Notes: generated by a model not told the origin, from the letters alone. DNA of 64,000 bases from Paramagnetospirillum magneticum AMB-1 (GCF_000009985.1 NC_007626.1:620001-684000), one strand, 5' to 3'; counted from the stretch's first letter, positions 11,102-19,259 are shown. Translations and numbers: made by a program.

Positions 11102-11758
11102 CTAGAACCGGTATCCCAGGCCGGCGCCCAGGGTCACGCCGGAACCGGCGGACTCGGCGCTGTTGCTCCGATTGGCTCCGGCCATGCCGCCGACGCTGAA
11201 CGACGGGCTGACCTGATGGATCAGGCTGAGCGACATGTTGATGTCGCTGCCGCCGCCACGGGCGCCGCCGCGATAGGGATCGGCCAGGGTCAGGGCAGGG
11301 TGCTGGGAATTGGGGCTAATGCGGCTCCAGTCGGTGCTGCTGACTCCCAGGCTGAGGGCTGCCCGGCTATCGTTGCCGAGAACGCCGCCGCCCCACGAGG
11401 CCGCCATTTCGGCCGCCCGGGTGGCGCCGTCGCTGCGCAGCGACGACGACAATTGGGCGCCGGAGCCGCCAAAGGCCACATAGCCGCCCACCGCCAGCTG
11501 GCTTCCCGGAAGGCCGAAGGCCAGCGGATGGCCCGACAGGCTCGAGGTCGGTCCCGACAGGGCGCCCGCCGAGAGCTTGCCCGCCGAGATCAGGGGCAGT
11601 CGGGTCTCGCCCAGGCCGAAGGCCGGCGCTTCGGCGCGGACGGCGCCGCCCCCCGGAACCAGCCGGGCGGCCGGCGACAATTCCGCCGAATCCGCCGCAC
11701 CCGCTGCCCACAGGGGCAGCGCCAGGACGGTAAACAGGGCGGAACGCATGAACGTCAT
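11102..11758 (-). CDS. Putative outer-membrane or exported protein, unknown function
   Basis: 218 residues. A signal peptide is visible (hydrophobic stretch, then AAGAADSAE). The mature part is rich in Gly, Ser, Ala and Leu in alternating patterns and ends LGAGLGYRF, with the terminal aromatic residue typical of outer-membrane beta-barrels. A small barrel is an inference. No enzyme motif is seen. It stands alone on the minus strand, convergent with the SPOR lipoprotein gene. ATG at 11758 or ATG nine bases later could be the start; neither has a clear Shine-Dalgarno sequence. Confidence 0.55.
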   Translation of the reverse strand: MTFMRSALFTVLALPLWAAGAADSAELSPAARLVPGGGAVRAEAPAFGLGETRLPLISAGKLSAGALSGPTSSLSGHPLAFGLPGSQLAVGGYVAFGGSGAQLSSSLRSDGATRAAEMAASWGGGVLGNDSRAALSLGVSSTDWSRISPNSQHPALTLADPYRGGARGGGSDINMSLSLIHQVSPSFSVGGMAGANRSNSAESAGSGVTLGAGLGYRF

Positions 11759-11860
11759 GACGGGATCGGGGTAAAGGTGTATCGCTTCGGAAAGATATAA
11801 TCACCCCAACGGCCTTGGGGAAGTCCCCGGGCCGGCTTGGCTTTTGATTCTGGCGAAGTG

Positions 11861-11879
11861 TTGCAGTTTTGCACTGCAA
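11861..11879. terminator. Small hairpin after rlmJ
   Basis: TTGCAGT/ACTGCAA forms a 7-bp stem with a 5-base loop about 8 bases beyond the rlmJ stop. There is no strong U-run, so a terminator role is tentative. Confidence 0.35.
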
Positions 11880-11886
11880 TATGGAT

Positions 11887-12738
11887 TCAGGTCCCGGCGG
11901 GCTTCTCGCCGATCAACTGGCGGATGGCGGCGCTGCCGCTGTCGGGCGCCATGACGGCGGCCAGCCAGGGCAGCACCCGGTCGAGAGACTCCCGCAATTG
12001 CCAGGGGGGGTTGATCACCAGCAGGCCATTGCCGTTGAGCTTGAACGGATCTTTGGCCGGACGCAGCAGCAATTCGGCCGCCAGGGCTTCCGGCCCACCG
12101 TCGTCGGCTATGGCCTGAAGGAACTGGTCCACCGGCTCGCGGCCCTTGATGGGGTACCAGGCGAGATAGATGCCGGTCGGCCACAGCTTGCGGGCGCGGC
12201 GCAGGGCGGCCAGCAGGCGTTCGAACTCGTTCTTGACCTCGAAGGGCGGGTCCATCAGCACCAGCCCGCGGCGCTCGGGTGGAGGCAGCAAGCCCTTGGC
12301 GGCGGTATAGCCGTCCAAATGATGCACGCCCACCCGGCGGTCGCCGTGAAAGCGGGCGCGCAGCGTCTCCACGTCCTCGGGGTGCAGCTCCACCAAGGCC
12401 ATGCGGTCCTGGGGGCGCATCAGGCCGCGCATCAGTTCGGGCGAGCCCGGATAGCGGCGCAGCACCCCCTCGGAATTCCACGTCCGCACCAGGGCCAGAT
12501 AGGTCTCCAGCTCGGCGGGCGGATCGGCGGCGTCGAGAACGCGGGCGATGCCGCTCAGGTACTCCCCGGTCTTGTCGGCCTGGGGGGCTTCCAGGTCATA
12601 GGCGCCGATGCCCGCATGGGTGTCGAGGGCGAAAAACGGCGTGTCCTTGCGCTTCAGGCTGGCAACGACCATGGCCAGGATGGCGTGCTTCATCACATCG
12701 GCGAAATTTCCCGCGTGATAGGCGTGGCGGTAGTTCAT
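11887..12738 (-). CDS. rlmJ: 23S rRNA (adenine-N6)-methyltransferase RlmJ
   Basis: Predicted to methylate A2030 of 23S rRNA. 283 residues, matching the family. The family-specific N-terminus MNYRHAYHAGNFADVMKH starts at ATG 12738. The catalytic region VLMDPPFEVKNEF contains the DPPF motif of N6-adenine methyltransferases (about 162-174). The frame is open 60 codons further upstream, but that extension lacks homology. Single-gene unit divergent from the PAS/chemoreceptor pair. Confidence 0.93.
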   Translation of the reverse strand: MNYRHAYHAGNFADVMKHAILAMVVASLKRKDTPFFALDTHAGIGAYDLEAPQADKTGEYLSGIARVLDAADPPAELETYLALVRTWNSEGVLRRYPGSPELMRGLMRPQDRMALVELHPEDVETLRARFHGDRRVGVHHLDGYTAAKGLLPPPERRGLVLMDPPFEVKNEFERLLAALRRARKLWPTGIYLAWYPIKGREPVDQFLQAIADDGGPEALAAELLLRPAKDPFKLNGNGLLVINPPWQLRESLDRVLPWLAAVMAPDSGSAAIRQLIGEKPAGT

Positions 12739-13174
12739 TCCCGGCTCTCGTGGGTGTGGCGCTGGCGGGGCGCGAGCATAGGCAAGTGGCGGTGGGACGC
12801 AAAGGAAAAGCAGCGGAATGCTATAGTTTAAAGTTATTCTAAGCAAAGTCAGCGAAGGCTGTGCCCGCGGTAAATAGGTCGATGCATATGCCGATGAGTA
12901 AGTGGTAGCACCATACAATGGTATGTGTTCTCAACGGAGAAGTAACCATATGAATGGAAGGGAAGGCGCAGAGGGAAACTGTGCATCCCAAATCCATCTC
13001 CAGCAAAGATGGCGTTACATTTCGACATATTCTTGGTCACCATCCCGACACATTCTTGTTCATAGTATCGAAACTGTTTGGGTGTAATATCCGCTCCGGA
13101 CAGACCCTGGACTCAGGGTCGGGATTGCAATGTGCGGGTAGCTACCCGGCGTACTGCCAATGCGGGGAATTGTC
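12739..13174. promoter_or_regulatory. Intergenic region upstream of the PAS/chemoreceptor pair
   Basis: 436 bases between divergent rlmJ and the PAS gene, AT-richer than the neighbours. Two perfect inverted repeats lie close to the PAS gene: ACCCTG-gact-CAGGGT (13104-13119) and GGGTAGCTACCC (13136-13147). They could be regulatory. Short open frames here (for example from 12950) lack coding character and are not called. Confidence 0.4.
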
Positions 13175-13699
13175 ATGTCGCGTCCTGGTGTTTACTTGTC
13201 AGGAGTAGAGCGTACCTTCGGTGCCGACGAGATCATCGTCAGCAAGACCGATACCAAGGGGCGGATCATCTACGCCAACGAGGTCTTTCTGCGGATGGCC
13301 GGCTTTTCCGAGGCCGAAATCCTCAACAAACCTCACAGCATCATCCGCCATCCCGATATGCCACGCTGCGTGTTCAAGCTGCTGTGGGACACCATCGAGG
13401 CCGGCAAGGAAATCTTCGCCTATGTAAAGAACCTGTCGAAAAACGGCGACCACTACTGGGTTCTGGCCCATGTGACGCCCACCTTCGACAAGTCGGGCAA
13501 TATCGTCAGCTATCACTCCAACCGCCGTTCGCCCCGGCGCGATGCGGTGGAGAAGGCCGAGGCCCTCTACAAGGAATTGCTCGCCATCGAGAACAGCCAC
13601 TCCGACCGCAAAGTCGGCATGGAGGCCGCTTTCCAGGCTGTGGTTGCCAAACTGCAAGGCGCGGGAGTGCCCTACGATGAATTCGTCTTCTCTCTCTAG
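13175..13699 (+). CDS. PAS-domain sensor protein (aerotaxis-like)
   Basis: 174 residues, consisting of a PAS domain of the Aer type (about 10-125) and a short helical tail. Aer-like segments are DTKGRIIYANEVFLRMAGF, SIIRHPDMPRCVFK and NGDHYWVLAHVTPTFD, the pattern of FAD-binding redox and oxygen sensors. There is no membrane segment. ATG at 13175 is preferred to ATG at 13160 because GGGGA precedes it. The last 23 bases overlap the chemoreceptor gene in another frame. Together they resemble a single Aer cut in two, as in the CetB/CetA pair of Campylobacter. FAD binding is inferred. Confidence 0.82.
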   Translation: MSRPGVYLSGVERTFGADEIIVSKTDTKGRIIYANEVFLRMAGFSEAEILNKPHSIIRHPDMPRCVFKLLWDTIEAGKEIFAYVKNLSKNGDHYWVLAHVTPTFDKSGNIVSYHSNRRSPRRDAVEKAEALYKELLAIENSHSDRKVGMEAAFQAVVAKLQGAGVPYDEFVFSL

Positions 13700-14987
13700 G
13701 GCTTTGGCCGCCACGGCCCTGGCGGCGCTGCTGTGCGGCGTGGGCGCGGTGATCGCGCTTAGCCGCGGAGCGCTGCTGGATGCCGGGGCCATGGGGCTGG
13801 CGGCGCTGGGCGCCCTGGGGGCCCTGCTTTTCATCAACCGGGCGCGCCGCTCGGTCCACCGGGCCTGCACCATCCTGGCCGAGGCCGGTGCCGGGCGTCT
13901 GGACGTGCGAGTGGTCGGCATCACCGAAAGCGGTGTGCTCGGCCAATTGGACAAGGCGATCAACCGGCTGCTCGACCTGACCGAGGCTTTCACCAAGGAG
14001 GCCGACGCCGCCATGGCGCTGACCTCCGAGGGGCGCTATTTCCGCCATATCCTCACCGACGGTCTGGTGGGCGAGTTCGCCGACCATGCCCGCCTGATCA
14101 ACCAGGCGCTCTCCCAGATGGAAAAGCGCGCCCTGGCCTTCAGCACCGAGGCCACCGGCGTCGGCAACACCATCAAGCACGTGACCCAGGTGGTGGCTTC
14201 GACCGCCACCGAACTGGAAGCCACCGCCCAGCAGATGTCCGACATCGCGTCGCAGACCTCCGAGCAATCGACCCGGGTGGCCGGAGCGGCGGAAGACGCC
14301 TATTCCCATGTGGAATCCGTGGCGGCGGCGGCCGAGCAGGTGTCGTCGGGCATTCGCGACGTGGCGGCCCGCATCCAGGATTCGGCCCGCATGGCCCAGG
14401 AGACGGTGCGCGTCGCCACCGAAACCGATGATGCCATCAACGGCCTGAACACCGCCGCCCAGAAGATCGGCGAAGTGGTGAGCCTGATCACCGAGATCGC
14501 CGCCCAGACCAATCTGCTGGCGCTGAACGCCACCATCGAGGCGGCGCGGGCGGGCGAGGCGGGAAAAGGCTTTGCTGTCGTTGCCAACGAGGTCAAGCAT
14601 CTGGCCAATCAGACGGCCAGGGCCACCGACGAGATCTCCAGCCAGATCGACGGTATGCGCCACGCCACCGGTCAGGCGGTGGAGGCGGTGCGCAACATTG
14701 CCGGCAAGATCCGCGAGATCAACGACAACGCCACCGGCATTGCCGCCACCACCGAGCAGCAGAGCGCCGCAGTGGCCGAGATGAGCCGGTCCATCCGCAC
14801 TGTGGCCGCCGACGTGCAGACCGTGGCCGACACCATCGGCGAAGTGGCCTCCACCGCCGGCACCGCCACCGACGCCGCCGGTCAGGTGCTGATCGCCGCC
14901 GGAGATCTGGCCAGCCGCACGGTCAGCATGAACGACGACATCGACGCCTTCATCTCGCGGGTGTGCTCGGGGATCAAGGGGGGGTGA
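13677..14987 (+). CDS. Methyl-accepting chemotaxis protein without periplasmic sensor domain
   Basis: 436 residues. Two closely spaced hydrophobic segments (about 6-27 and 32-50) form a hairpin anchor with no periplasmic domain between them. HAMP-like sequence follows, then a long coiled-coil signalling domain with the conserved tip EIAAQTNLLALNATIEAARAG. It should talk to CheA/CheW. The ATG at 13677 lies inside the PAS gene, giving a 23-bp overlap and probable translational coupling, so the soluble PAS protein is the likely input. No CheA/CheW-family gene is in the window. Confidence 0.88.
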   Translation: MNSSSLSRALAATALAALLCGVGAVIALSRGALLDAGAMGLAALGALGALLFINRARRSVHRACTILAEAGAGRLDVRVVGITESGVLGQLDKAINRLLDLTEAFTKEADAAMALTSEGRYFRHILTDGLVGEFADHARLINQALSQMEKRALAFSTEATGVGNTIKHVTQVVASTATELEATAQQMSDIASQTSEQSTRVAGAAEDAYSHVESVAAAAEQVSSGIRDVAARIQDSARMAQETVRVATETDDAINGLNTAAQKIGEVVSLITEIAAQTNLLALNATIEAARAGEAGKGFAVVANEVKHLANQTARATDEISSQIDGMRHATGQAVEAVRNIAGKIREINDNATGIAATTEQQSAAVAEMSRSIRTVAADVQTVADTIGEVASTAGTATDAAGQVLIAAGDLASRTVSMNDDIDAFISRVCSGIKGG

Positions 14988-15023
14988 TGCCCGCCCGGCG
15001 ATGAGGGCGCCTGTTAAAGTTCC

Positions 15024-15052
15024 TTGCGTGCCGGAAGCACTTCCGCTAATGC
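15024..15052 (+). promoter_or_regulatory. Predicted sigma-70-type promoter of the asd leader
   Basis: TTGCGT (15024-15029) and TAATGC (15047-15052) are separated by exactly 17 bases. Transcription would begin about 15058-15060, about 16 bases before the leader peptide start. Confidence 0.5.
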
Positions 15053-15074
15053 TACGCTTCCGATGGAGGAAGTG

Positions 15075-15176
15075 ATGTTCGTCTGCTTGTCCAAGGCAAA
15101 CGGTTCCCACGCCCGGGGTTCAGCCCCGGCGGCGGCCTTCGTCACTACTAAAACCGGCACCACCAAGACCGCTTGA
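15075..15176 (+). CDS. Threonine/lysine-rich leader peptide of asd (predicted)
   Basis: A 33-codon frame, ATG 15075 to TGA, with GGAGG (15065-15069) five bases before the start. The C-terminal ten residues read TTKTGTTKTA: six Thr and two Lys codons within nine codons. Threonine and lysine are end products of the pathway fed by Asd, encoded next. The frame ends 27 bases before a strong terminator hairpin, and its Thr/Lys codons overlap the first arm of an alternative RNA structure. This is the architecture of ribosome-mediated attenuation, as in thrL of enterobacteria. It is short, so coding status rests on this context rather than homology. Confidence 0.7.
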   Translation: MFVCLSKANGSHARGSAPAAAFVTTKTGTTKTA

Positions 15177-15237
15177 GCGGGCCGGTTCGTCACGATTGCA
15201 CGAAAAAGGCCCGCGGCAAGTTTCCCGCGGGCCTTTT
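15152..15237 (+). promoter_or_regulatory. Predicted transcription attenuator upstream of asd
   Basis: Four mutually exclusive segments are visible. Segment 1, AACCGGC (15152-15158, inside the Lys-Thr-Gly codons), pairs with GCCGGTT (15181-15187), and CCGC (15169-15172) with GCGG (15177-15180), forming a 1:2 hairpin. Segment 2, GCGGGCC (15177-15183), can instead pair with segment 3, GGCCCGC (15208-15214). Segment 3:4 is the terminator: AAAAGGCCCGCGG (15204-15216) with CCGCGGGCCTTTT (15225-15237). A ribosome stalled on Thr/Lys codons would mask segment 1, allow 2:3 and let transcription reach asd. Confidence 0.7.
15204..15237 (+). terminator. Intrinsic terminator in the asd leader
   Basis: A perfect 13-bp stem, AAAAGGCCCGCGG/CCGCGGGCCTTTT, with an 8-base loop, ending in four U residues. 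It sits between the leader peptide and asd, not after a full-length gene, which supports an attenuation role. Confidence 0.85.
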
Positions 15238-15294
15238 CGCATGCGAAGAAGCGCCAGGGATTGCAGGGGCTCCTGGAGACACGGAGAAGAGAAC

Positions 15295-16311
15295 ATGGGT
15301 TACAAGGTTGCTGTGATCGGCGCTACGGGCAATGTGGGCCGGGCGATGCTGCAGATTCTGGTGGATCGCAAGTTTCCGGCCGACGAGGTCGTGGCGCTGG
15401 CGTCCGAGCGCTCGGTGGGCCGCGAGGTCTCCTACGGGGACAAGGTCCTGAAGTGCAAGGACTTGGCCACCTTCGACTTCAAGGGCTGCGACATCGCCCT
15501 GTCGTCTCCCGGCGCCAAGGTCTCGGCCATCCACAGCCCGCGCGCCGCCGCCGCCGGCTGCGTGGTGATCGACAACACCTCGCATTTCCGCATGGAGCCC
15601 GACGTGCCGCTGGTGGTGCCCGAGGTCAACCCGGATGCCATCGCCCAGTACAAGAAGCGCGGCATCATCGCCAATCCCAATTGCTCCACCATCCAGATGG
15701 TGGTGGCCTTGAAGCCGCTGCACAAGCTGGGCAAGATCAAGCGCGTGGTCGTTTCCACCTACCAGTCGGTGTCGGGCGCCGGCAAGGAAGGCATGGACGA
15801 GCTTTACGACCAGACCAAGGGCATCCTGGTCCATGACGCCATCAAGCCGCAGAAGTTCGCTAAGCAGATCGCCTTCAACCTGATTCCCCAGATCGACGTA
15901 TTCATGGAAGACGGCTCGACCAAGGAAGAGTGGAAGATGGTCGTCGAGACCCACAAGATCCTCGACCCCGATATCGCCGTCAACGCCACCTGCGTGCGCG
16001 TGCCGGTCTTCGTCAGCCACTCGGAATCCATCAACGTGGAATTCGAGCGTCCGGTCTCCGTCGCCGAGGCCACCGAGGCCCTGCGCGAGGCCGAGGGCGT
16101 GGTGGTCATGGATACCCGCGAGCCGGGCGGCTACATCACCCCGCTGGACACCACCGGCGAGGACCCGGTCTATATCAGCCGCATCCGCAAGGATCCCACC
16201 GTCAAGAACGGCCTGTCCTTCTGGTGCGTCGCCGACAACCTGCGCAAGGGCGCGGCGCTCAACGCCGTGCAGATCGCCGAAGTGCTGATCCGCGACTACC
16301 TGAAGAAGTAG
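15295..16311 (+). CDS. asd: Aspartate-semialdehyde dehydrogenase
   Basis: Predicted to reduce aspartyl-4-phosphate to aspartate semialdehyde, the branch point to lysine, diaminopimelate, threonine and methionine. 338 residues. NADP-binding VIGATGNVGRAML (about 6-18), catalytic cysteine in NPNCSTIQM (about 125-133), and acceptor-binding SVSGAGKEGM. ATG at 15295 follows GGAGAAGA; the open frame upstream runs through the leader terminator and is rejected. Expression is probably set by the attenuator just upstream. A perfect hairpin follows at 16334. Confidence 0.96.
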   Translation: MGYKVAVIGATGNVGRAMLQILVDRKFPADEVVALASERSVGREVSYGDKVLKCKDLATFDFKGCDIALSSPGAKVSAIHSPRAAAAGCVVIDNTSHFRMEPDVPLVVPEVNPDAIAQYKKRGIIANPNCSTIQMVVALKPLHKLGKIKRVVVSTYQSVSGAGKEGMDELYDQTKGILVHDAIKPQKFAKQIAFNLIPQIDVFMEDGSTKEEWKMVVETHKILDPDIAVNATCVRVPVFVSHSESINVEFERPVSVAEATEALREAEGVVVMDTREPGGYITPLDTTGEDPVYISRIRKDPTVKNGLSFWCVADNLRKGAALNAVQIAEVLIRDYLKK

Positions 16312-16333
16312 TCCGCCCAAGGGCGCGACGTGG

Positions 16334-16361
16334 AACGGCCACCCTCTCCGGGGTGGCCGTT
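16334..16361 (+). terminator. Terminator hairpin after asd
   Basis: Perfect 11-bp stem AACGGCCACCC/GGGTGGCCGTT with a 6-base loop, 22 bases after the asd stop. The U-run is short. Confidence 0.65.
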
Positions 16362-16395
16362 TGCCGTTTCGGGCGGCTGGGTTTATCCTGCCTGC

Positions 16396-17214
16396 ATGAG
16401 CGAGCCATCCGCACCAGACGTGGAAATCCGCATCGAGGGTCTGACCAAGGCCTTTGATGGACATGCGGTGCTGCGCGGCGTGGATCTAGATATTCAGGCC
16501 GGGGCCTTTGTTGCGGTGGTCGGCGGTTCGGGCTGCGGCAAGAGCGTGCTGCTCAATCATATTCTGGGCCTGATGCAGCCGGATTCCGGGCGGGTGCTGG
16601 TGGCCGATCCCACGGTGGCCGAGGGGCCGCTGCTCGATCTGGCCGTCCTGGACGCCGACCGCATGTCCGACATCCACACCCACTGGGGCGTGGTGTTCCA
16701 GCGTAACGCCCTGTTTTCCGGCACGGTGCTGGACAATATCGGCCTTTGGCTGGAAGAGGTAGGGCACCTGGACGCCGCCGACATCGAGAAGATGGCGCAG
16801 CGCGTGCTGGCGGCGGTGGGGTTGCCGTCCAGTGCCGACTTCCTGGCCGGGCGGGTGGAGGCGCTGTCGGGCGGCATGGCCAAGCGCATCGCCATTGCCC
16901 GGGCGCTGGCCATGGAGCCGCGCTGCATGTTCTTCGACGAGCCGACCACCGGCCTGGACCCGGTCACCGCCTCGCAGATTCAGGACCTGCTGCTGTCCAC
17001 CCATGTGGACGAGCGCGACGGCAAGGCGCGGACCACCGTGGTGGTGACCCACGACAAGGACCTGCTGTACCGGCTGCGGCCGCGCGTGGTCATGCTGCAC
17101 GAAGGCCGGGTGTCGTTCGACGGGCCGTTCGAGGCGTTCCATGCTTCGACCTCGCCGATCATCCGTCCTTATTTCGAGCTGATGCCGGTGCTGCATCAGA
17201 GGGGCCATTCCTGA
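16396..17214 (+). CDS. ABC transporter ATP-binding protein, MlaF-like
   Basis: 272 residues with a complete ATPase: Walker A GGSGCGKSVL (about 42-51), signature LSGGMAKRIAIARALA (about 158-173), Walker B MFFDEPTTGLDP and a switch histidine VVTHDKD. The signature form LSGGMAKR is typical of Mla/Ttg2A-type phospholipid-transport ATPases. No MlaE permease or MlaD partner is nearby, so the transporter must be completed from elsewhere. Its TGA overlaps the ATG of oxyR (TGATG), so the two are translationally coupled. Confidence 0.82.
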   Translation: MSEPSAPDVEIRIEGLTKAFDGHAVLRGVDLDIQAGAFVAVVGGSGCGKSVLLNHILGLMQPDSGRVLVADPTVAEGPLLDLAVLDADRMSDIHTHWGVVFQRNALFSGTVLDNIGLWLEEVGHLDAADIEKMAQRVLAAVGLPSSADFLAGRVEALSGGMAKRIAIARALAMEPRCMFFDEPTTGLDPVTASQIQDLLLSTHVDERDGKARTTVVVTHDKDLLYRLRPRVVMLHEGRVSFDGPFEAFHASTSPIIRPYFELMPVLHQRGHS

Positions 17215-18107
17215 TGGCCACCCATCTGCCGACGCTCCGCCAGTTGCGTTATCTGGTCGCCCTGGCCGAGCACCGCCATTTCGGCCGCGCCGCCGAGGAG
17301 TGCTTCGCCACCCAAAGCACCCTGTCGGCCGGCTTGCAGGAGCTGGAAAGCCTGCTGGGCGCCACCCTGGTGGAGCGGACCAAGCGCAAGGTGCTGATGA
17401 CGCCCCTGGGCGAGGAGGTGGTGACCCGGGCGCGGGACCTGCTGCGGGCCGCCGAAGACATCGCTGACCTGGCCCGGGCCGGCGGCAAGCCCCTGTCCAT
17501 GCGCTTGCGCCTGGGGGTGATTCCCACCATCGCCCCTTTCCTGCTGCCCCGGGCGCTGGCCCGGCTGCGGACGCTTTACCCTGATCTCAAGCTGGCGCTG
17601 CGGGAGGACCTGACCGCCCGGCTGCTGGACCGGCTGGCCAGCGGGGAGCTGGATGCCGCGGTGCTGGCCCTGCCCTACGAGGCCTCGGAGATGGAGATGG
17701 TGGCGCTGGCCACCGACCCCTTCGTGCTGGTCTGTCCGCCGGGTCACCCCCTGGCCGCCAGGGATGCGGTGACCGGCGGCGATCTGGCCGAGGCGGAATT
17801 GCTGCTGCTGGAGGAGGGGCATTGCCTGCGCGACCATGCCCTGGCCGCCTGTTCCCTGCCGGCGCCCAAGCGGGGCGAGGGCGTGCTGGGCACCTCGCTG
17901 GGCACCCTGGTGCAGATGGTCGCCTCCGGCATGGGGGTGACGCTGCTGCCCATGCTGGCCGTGGATGCGGGAATCCTGGCGGGGACCGGTCTGGTGACCC
18001 GGCCCCTGGCCATGGGGGGCTCGCGCCGCCTGGGTCTGGCCTGGCGCAAGTCCAGCGCCCGCAAGGACGAATTCCGCCTGCTGGGCAATGTTCTGTTCGG
18101 AAGGTAA
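17214..18107 (+). CDS. oxyR: LysR-family peroxide regulator OxyR
   Basis: 297 residues. N-terminal winged helix (LRQLRYLVALAEHRHFGRAA) and a C-terminal LysR sensor domain. The redox region GHCLRDHALAAC holds two cysteines nine positions apart, matching the Cys199/Cys208 pair of E. coli OxyR, so peroxide sensing by disulfide formation is expected. The ATG overlaps the stop of the ABC ATPase. No catalase or peroxiredoxin gene is adjacent, so its targets lie elsewhere. It converges on prs across a hairpin cluster. Confidence 0.9.
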   Translation: MATHLPTLRQLRYLVALAEHRHFGRAAEECFATQSTLSAGLQELESLLGATLVERTKRKVLMTPLGEEVVTRARDLLRAAEDIADLARAGGKPLSMRLRLGVIPTIAPFLLPRALARLRTLYPDLKLALREDLTARLLDRLASGELDAAVLALPYEASEMEMVALATDPFVLVCPPGHPLAARDAVTGGDLAEAELLLLEEGHCLRDHALAACSLPAPKRGEGVLGTSLGTLVQMVASGMGVTLLPMLAVDAGILAGTGLVTRPLAMGGSRRLGLAWRKSSARKDEFRLLGNVLFGR

Positions 18108-18108
18108 C

Positions 18109-18218
18109 CCGGGCTATCGCCCGGACCCATCTGGGGCAGACCCCAGACCCCTTCCATTTTCAAAAATATGGGAGGCTTGGAGGCTGAGCCTCCAACCGGG
18201 GCCGGGGCGTGAGCCCCG
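18109..18218. repeat. Composite GC-hairpin repeat cluster, copy 2
   Basis: Between the convergent 3' ends of oxyR and prs: CCGGGC/GCCCGG (18109-18124), TCTGGGG/CCCCAGA (18130-18147), an AT-rich linker, TTGGAGGC/GCCTCCAA (18177-18195) and CGGGGC/GCCCCG (18203-18218). Same modules as the cluster at 58231. Likely a bidirectional terminator; possibly a dispersed repeat. Confidence 0.8.
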
Positions 18219-18225
18219 TTATCCC

Positions 18226-19158
18226 CTAGTCGAACAGGCTGGAGACCGAGCGTTCCTCGCTGATGCGCGAGATGGATTCGGCCATCAGGGGGGCGATGGT
18301 CACCTGCCGGATGTTGCGGGCCATCTTCACCGCCTCGGTGGCGGGGATGGAATCGGTGATCACCAGTTCTTCCAGGGGCGAAGCGGTGACGCGGGCCACC
18401 GCGCCGCCCGACAGCACGCCGTGGGTGACGAAGGCGGCGACGGAGACGGCTCCGGCCTTCATCAGCGCCTCGGCGGCGTTGCACAGGGTGCCGGCGGAAT
18501 CGACGATGTCGTCGACCATGATGCAGCGGCGGCCGCGCACGTCGCCGATGATGTTCATCACCTCGGACACGCCAGCCTTTTCGCGGCGCTTGTCGATGAT
18601 GGCCAGATCGGCGTCGATGCGGCTGGCGATGGCGCGGGCGCGCACCACGCCGCCCACGTCGGGCGACACCACCATGACGTCGTCGCCCTGGTAGCGGGCG
18701 CGGATGTCGTTGGTGAACACCGGGGCGGCGTAGAGGTTATCCAGCGGAATGTCGAAGAAGCCCTGGATCTGGCCCGAGTGCAGGTCCAGCGTCACCACGC
18801 GGTCGGCGCCGGCGGTGGTGATCAGATTGGCCACCAGCTTGGCCGAGATGGGCGAGCGGGGCGAGGACTTGCGATCCTGGCGGGCATAGCCGAAATAGGG
18901 GATCACCGCCGTGATGCGCCGGGCCGAGCCGCGCCGCAGCGCGTCCAGGGTGACCAGCAGCTCCATCAGGTTGTCGTTGGCGGGATAGCTGGTGGACTGG
19001 ATGACGAAGACATCCTCGCCACGAACGTTCTCGTGGATCTCGACGAAGACCTCGTTGTCCGAGAACCGGCGGATCACCGCCTTGGTGATGGACATGGTGA
19101 GATATTCGGCGATCGCTTCCGCGAGGGGCCGGTTGCTGTTGCAGGCGAGGATTTTCAT
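18226..19158 (-). CDS. prs: Ribose-phosphate pyrophosphokinase
   Basis: Predicted to make PRPP from ribose 5-phosphate and ATP for purine, pyrimidine, His and Trp synthesis. 310 residues. Conserved segments include FSDNEVFVEIHENVRGEDVF, YFGYARQDRKSSPRSPISAK (ATP site), TLDLHSGQIQGFFDIP and the PRPP-binding loop IMVDDIVDSAGTLCNAA. Complete class I enzyme. Monocistronic on the minus strand, about 100 bp downstream of the lipoprotein gene that ends the lgt operon. Confidence 0.96.
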   Translation of the reverse strand: MKILACNSNRPLAEAIAEYLTMSITKAVIRRFSDNEVFVEIHENVRGEDVFVIQSTSYPANDNLMELLVTLDALRRGSARRITAVIPYFGYARQDRKSSPRSPISAKLVANLITTAGADRVVTLDLHSGQIQGFFDIPLDNLYAAPVFTNDIRARYQGDDVMVVSPDVGGVVRARAIASRIDADLAIIDKRREKAGVSEVMNIIGDVRGRRCIMVDDIVDSAGTLCNAAEALMKAGAVSVAAFVTHGVLSGGAVARVTASPLEELVITDSIPATEAVKMARNIRQVTIAPLMAESISRISEERSVSSLFD

Positions 19159-19259
19159 GATGGATACCGCCGGGTTAGCGCGCCGCTGCGCTCCGTGAAA
19201 CCGGCACCCGTATAACAGCCGGATACCCGCTCTGTAAACTGGTGCCTATGACCGGCCCC

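Noticed and set aside
12950..13087. Short frame after GGAGAAGTAACC as a small gene
   Set aside because: No helical or family pattern, codon use unlike neighbours, and it ends in the regulatory region of the PAS gene.
15196..15294. Upstream extension of asd from ATG 15196
   Set aside because: It would translate through the attenuator terminator, and family homology and the Shine-Dalgarno site start at 15295.
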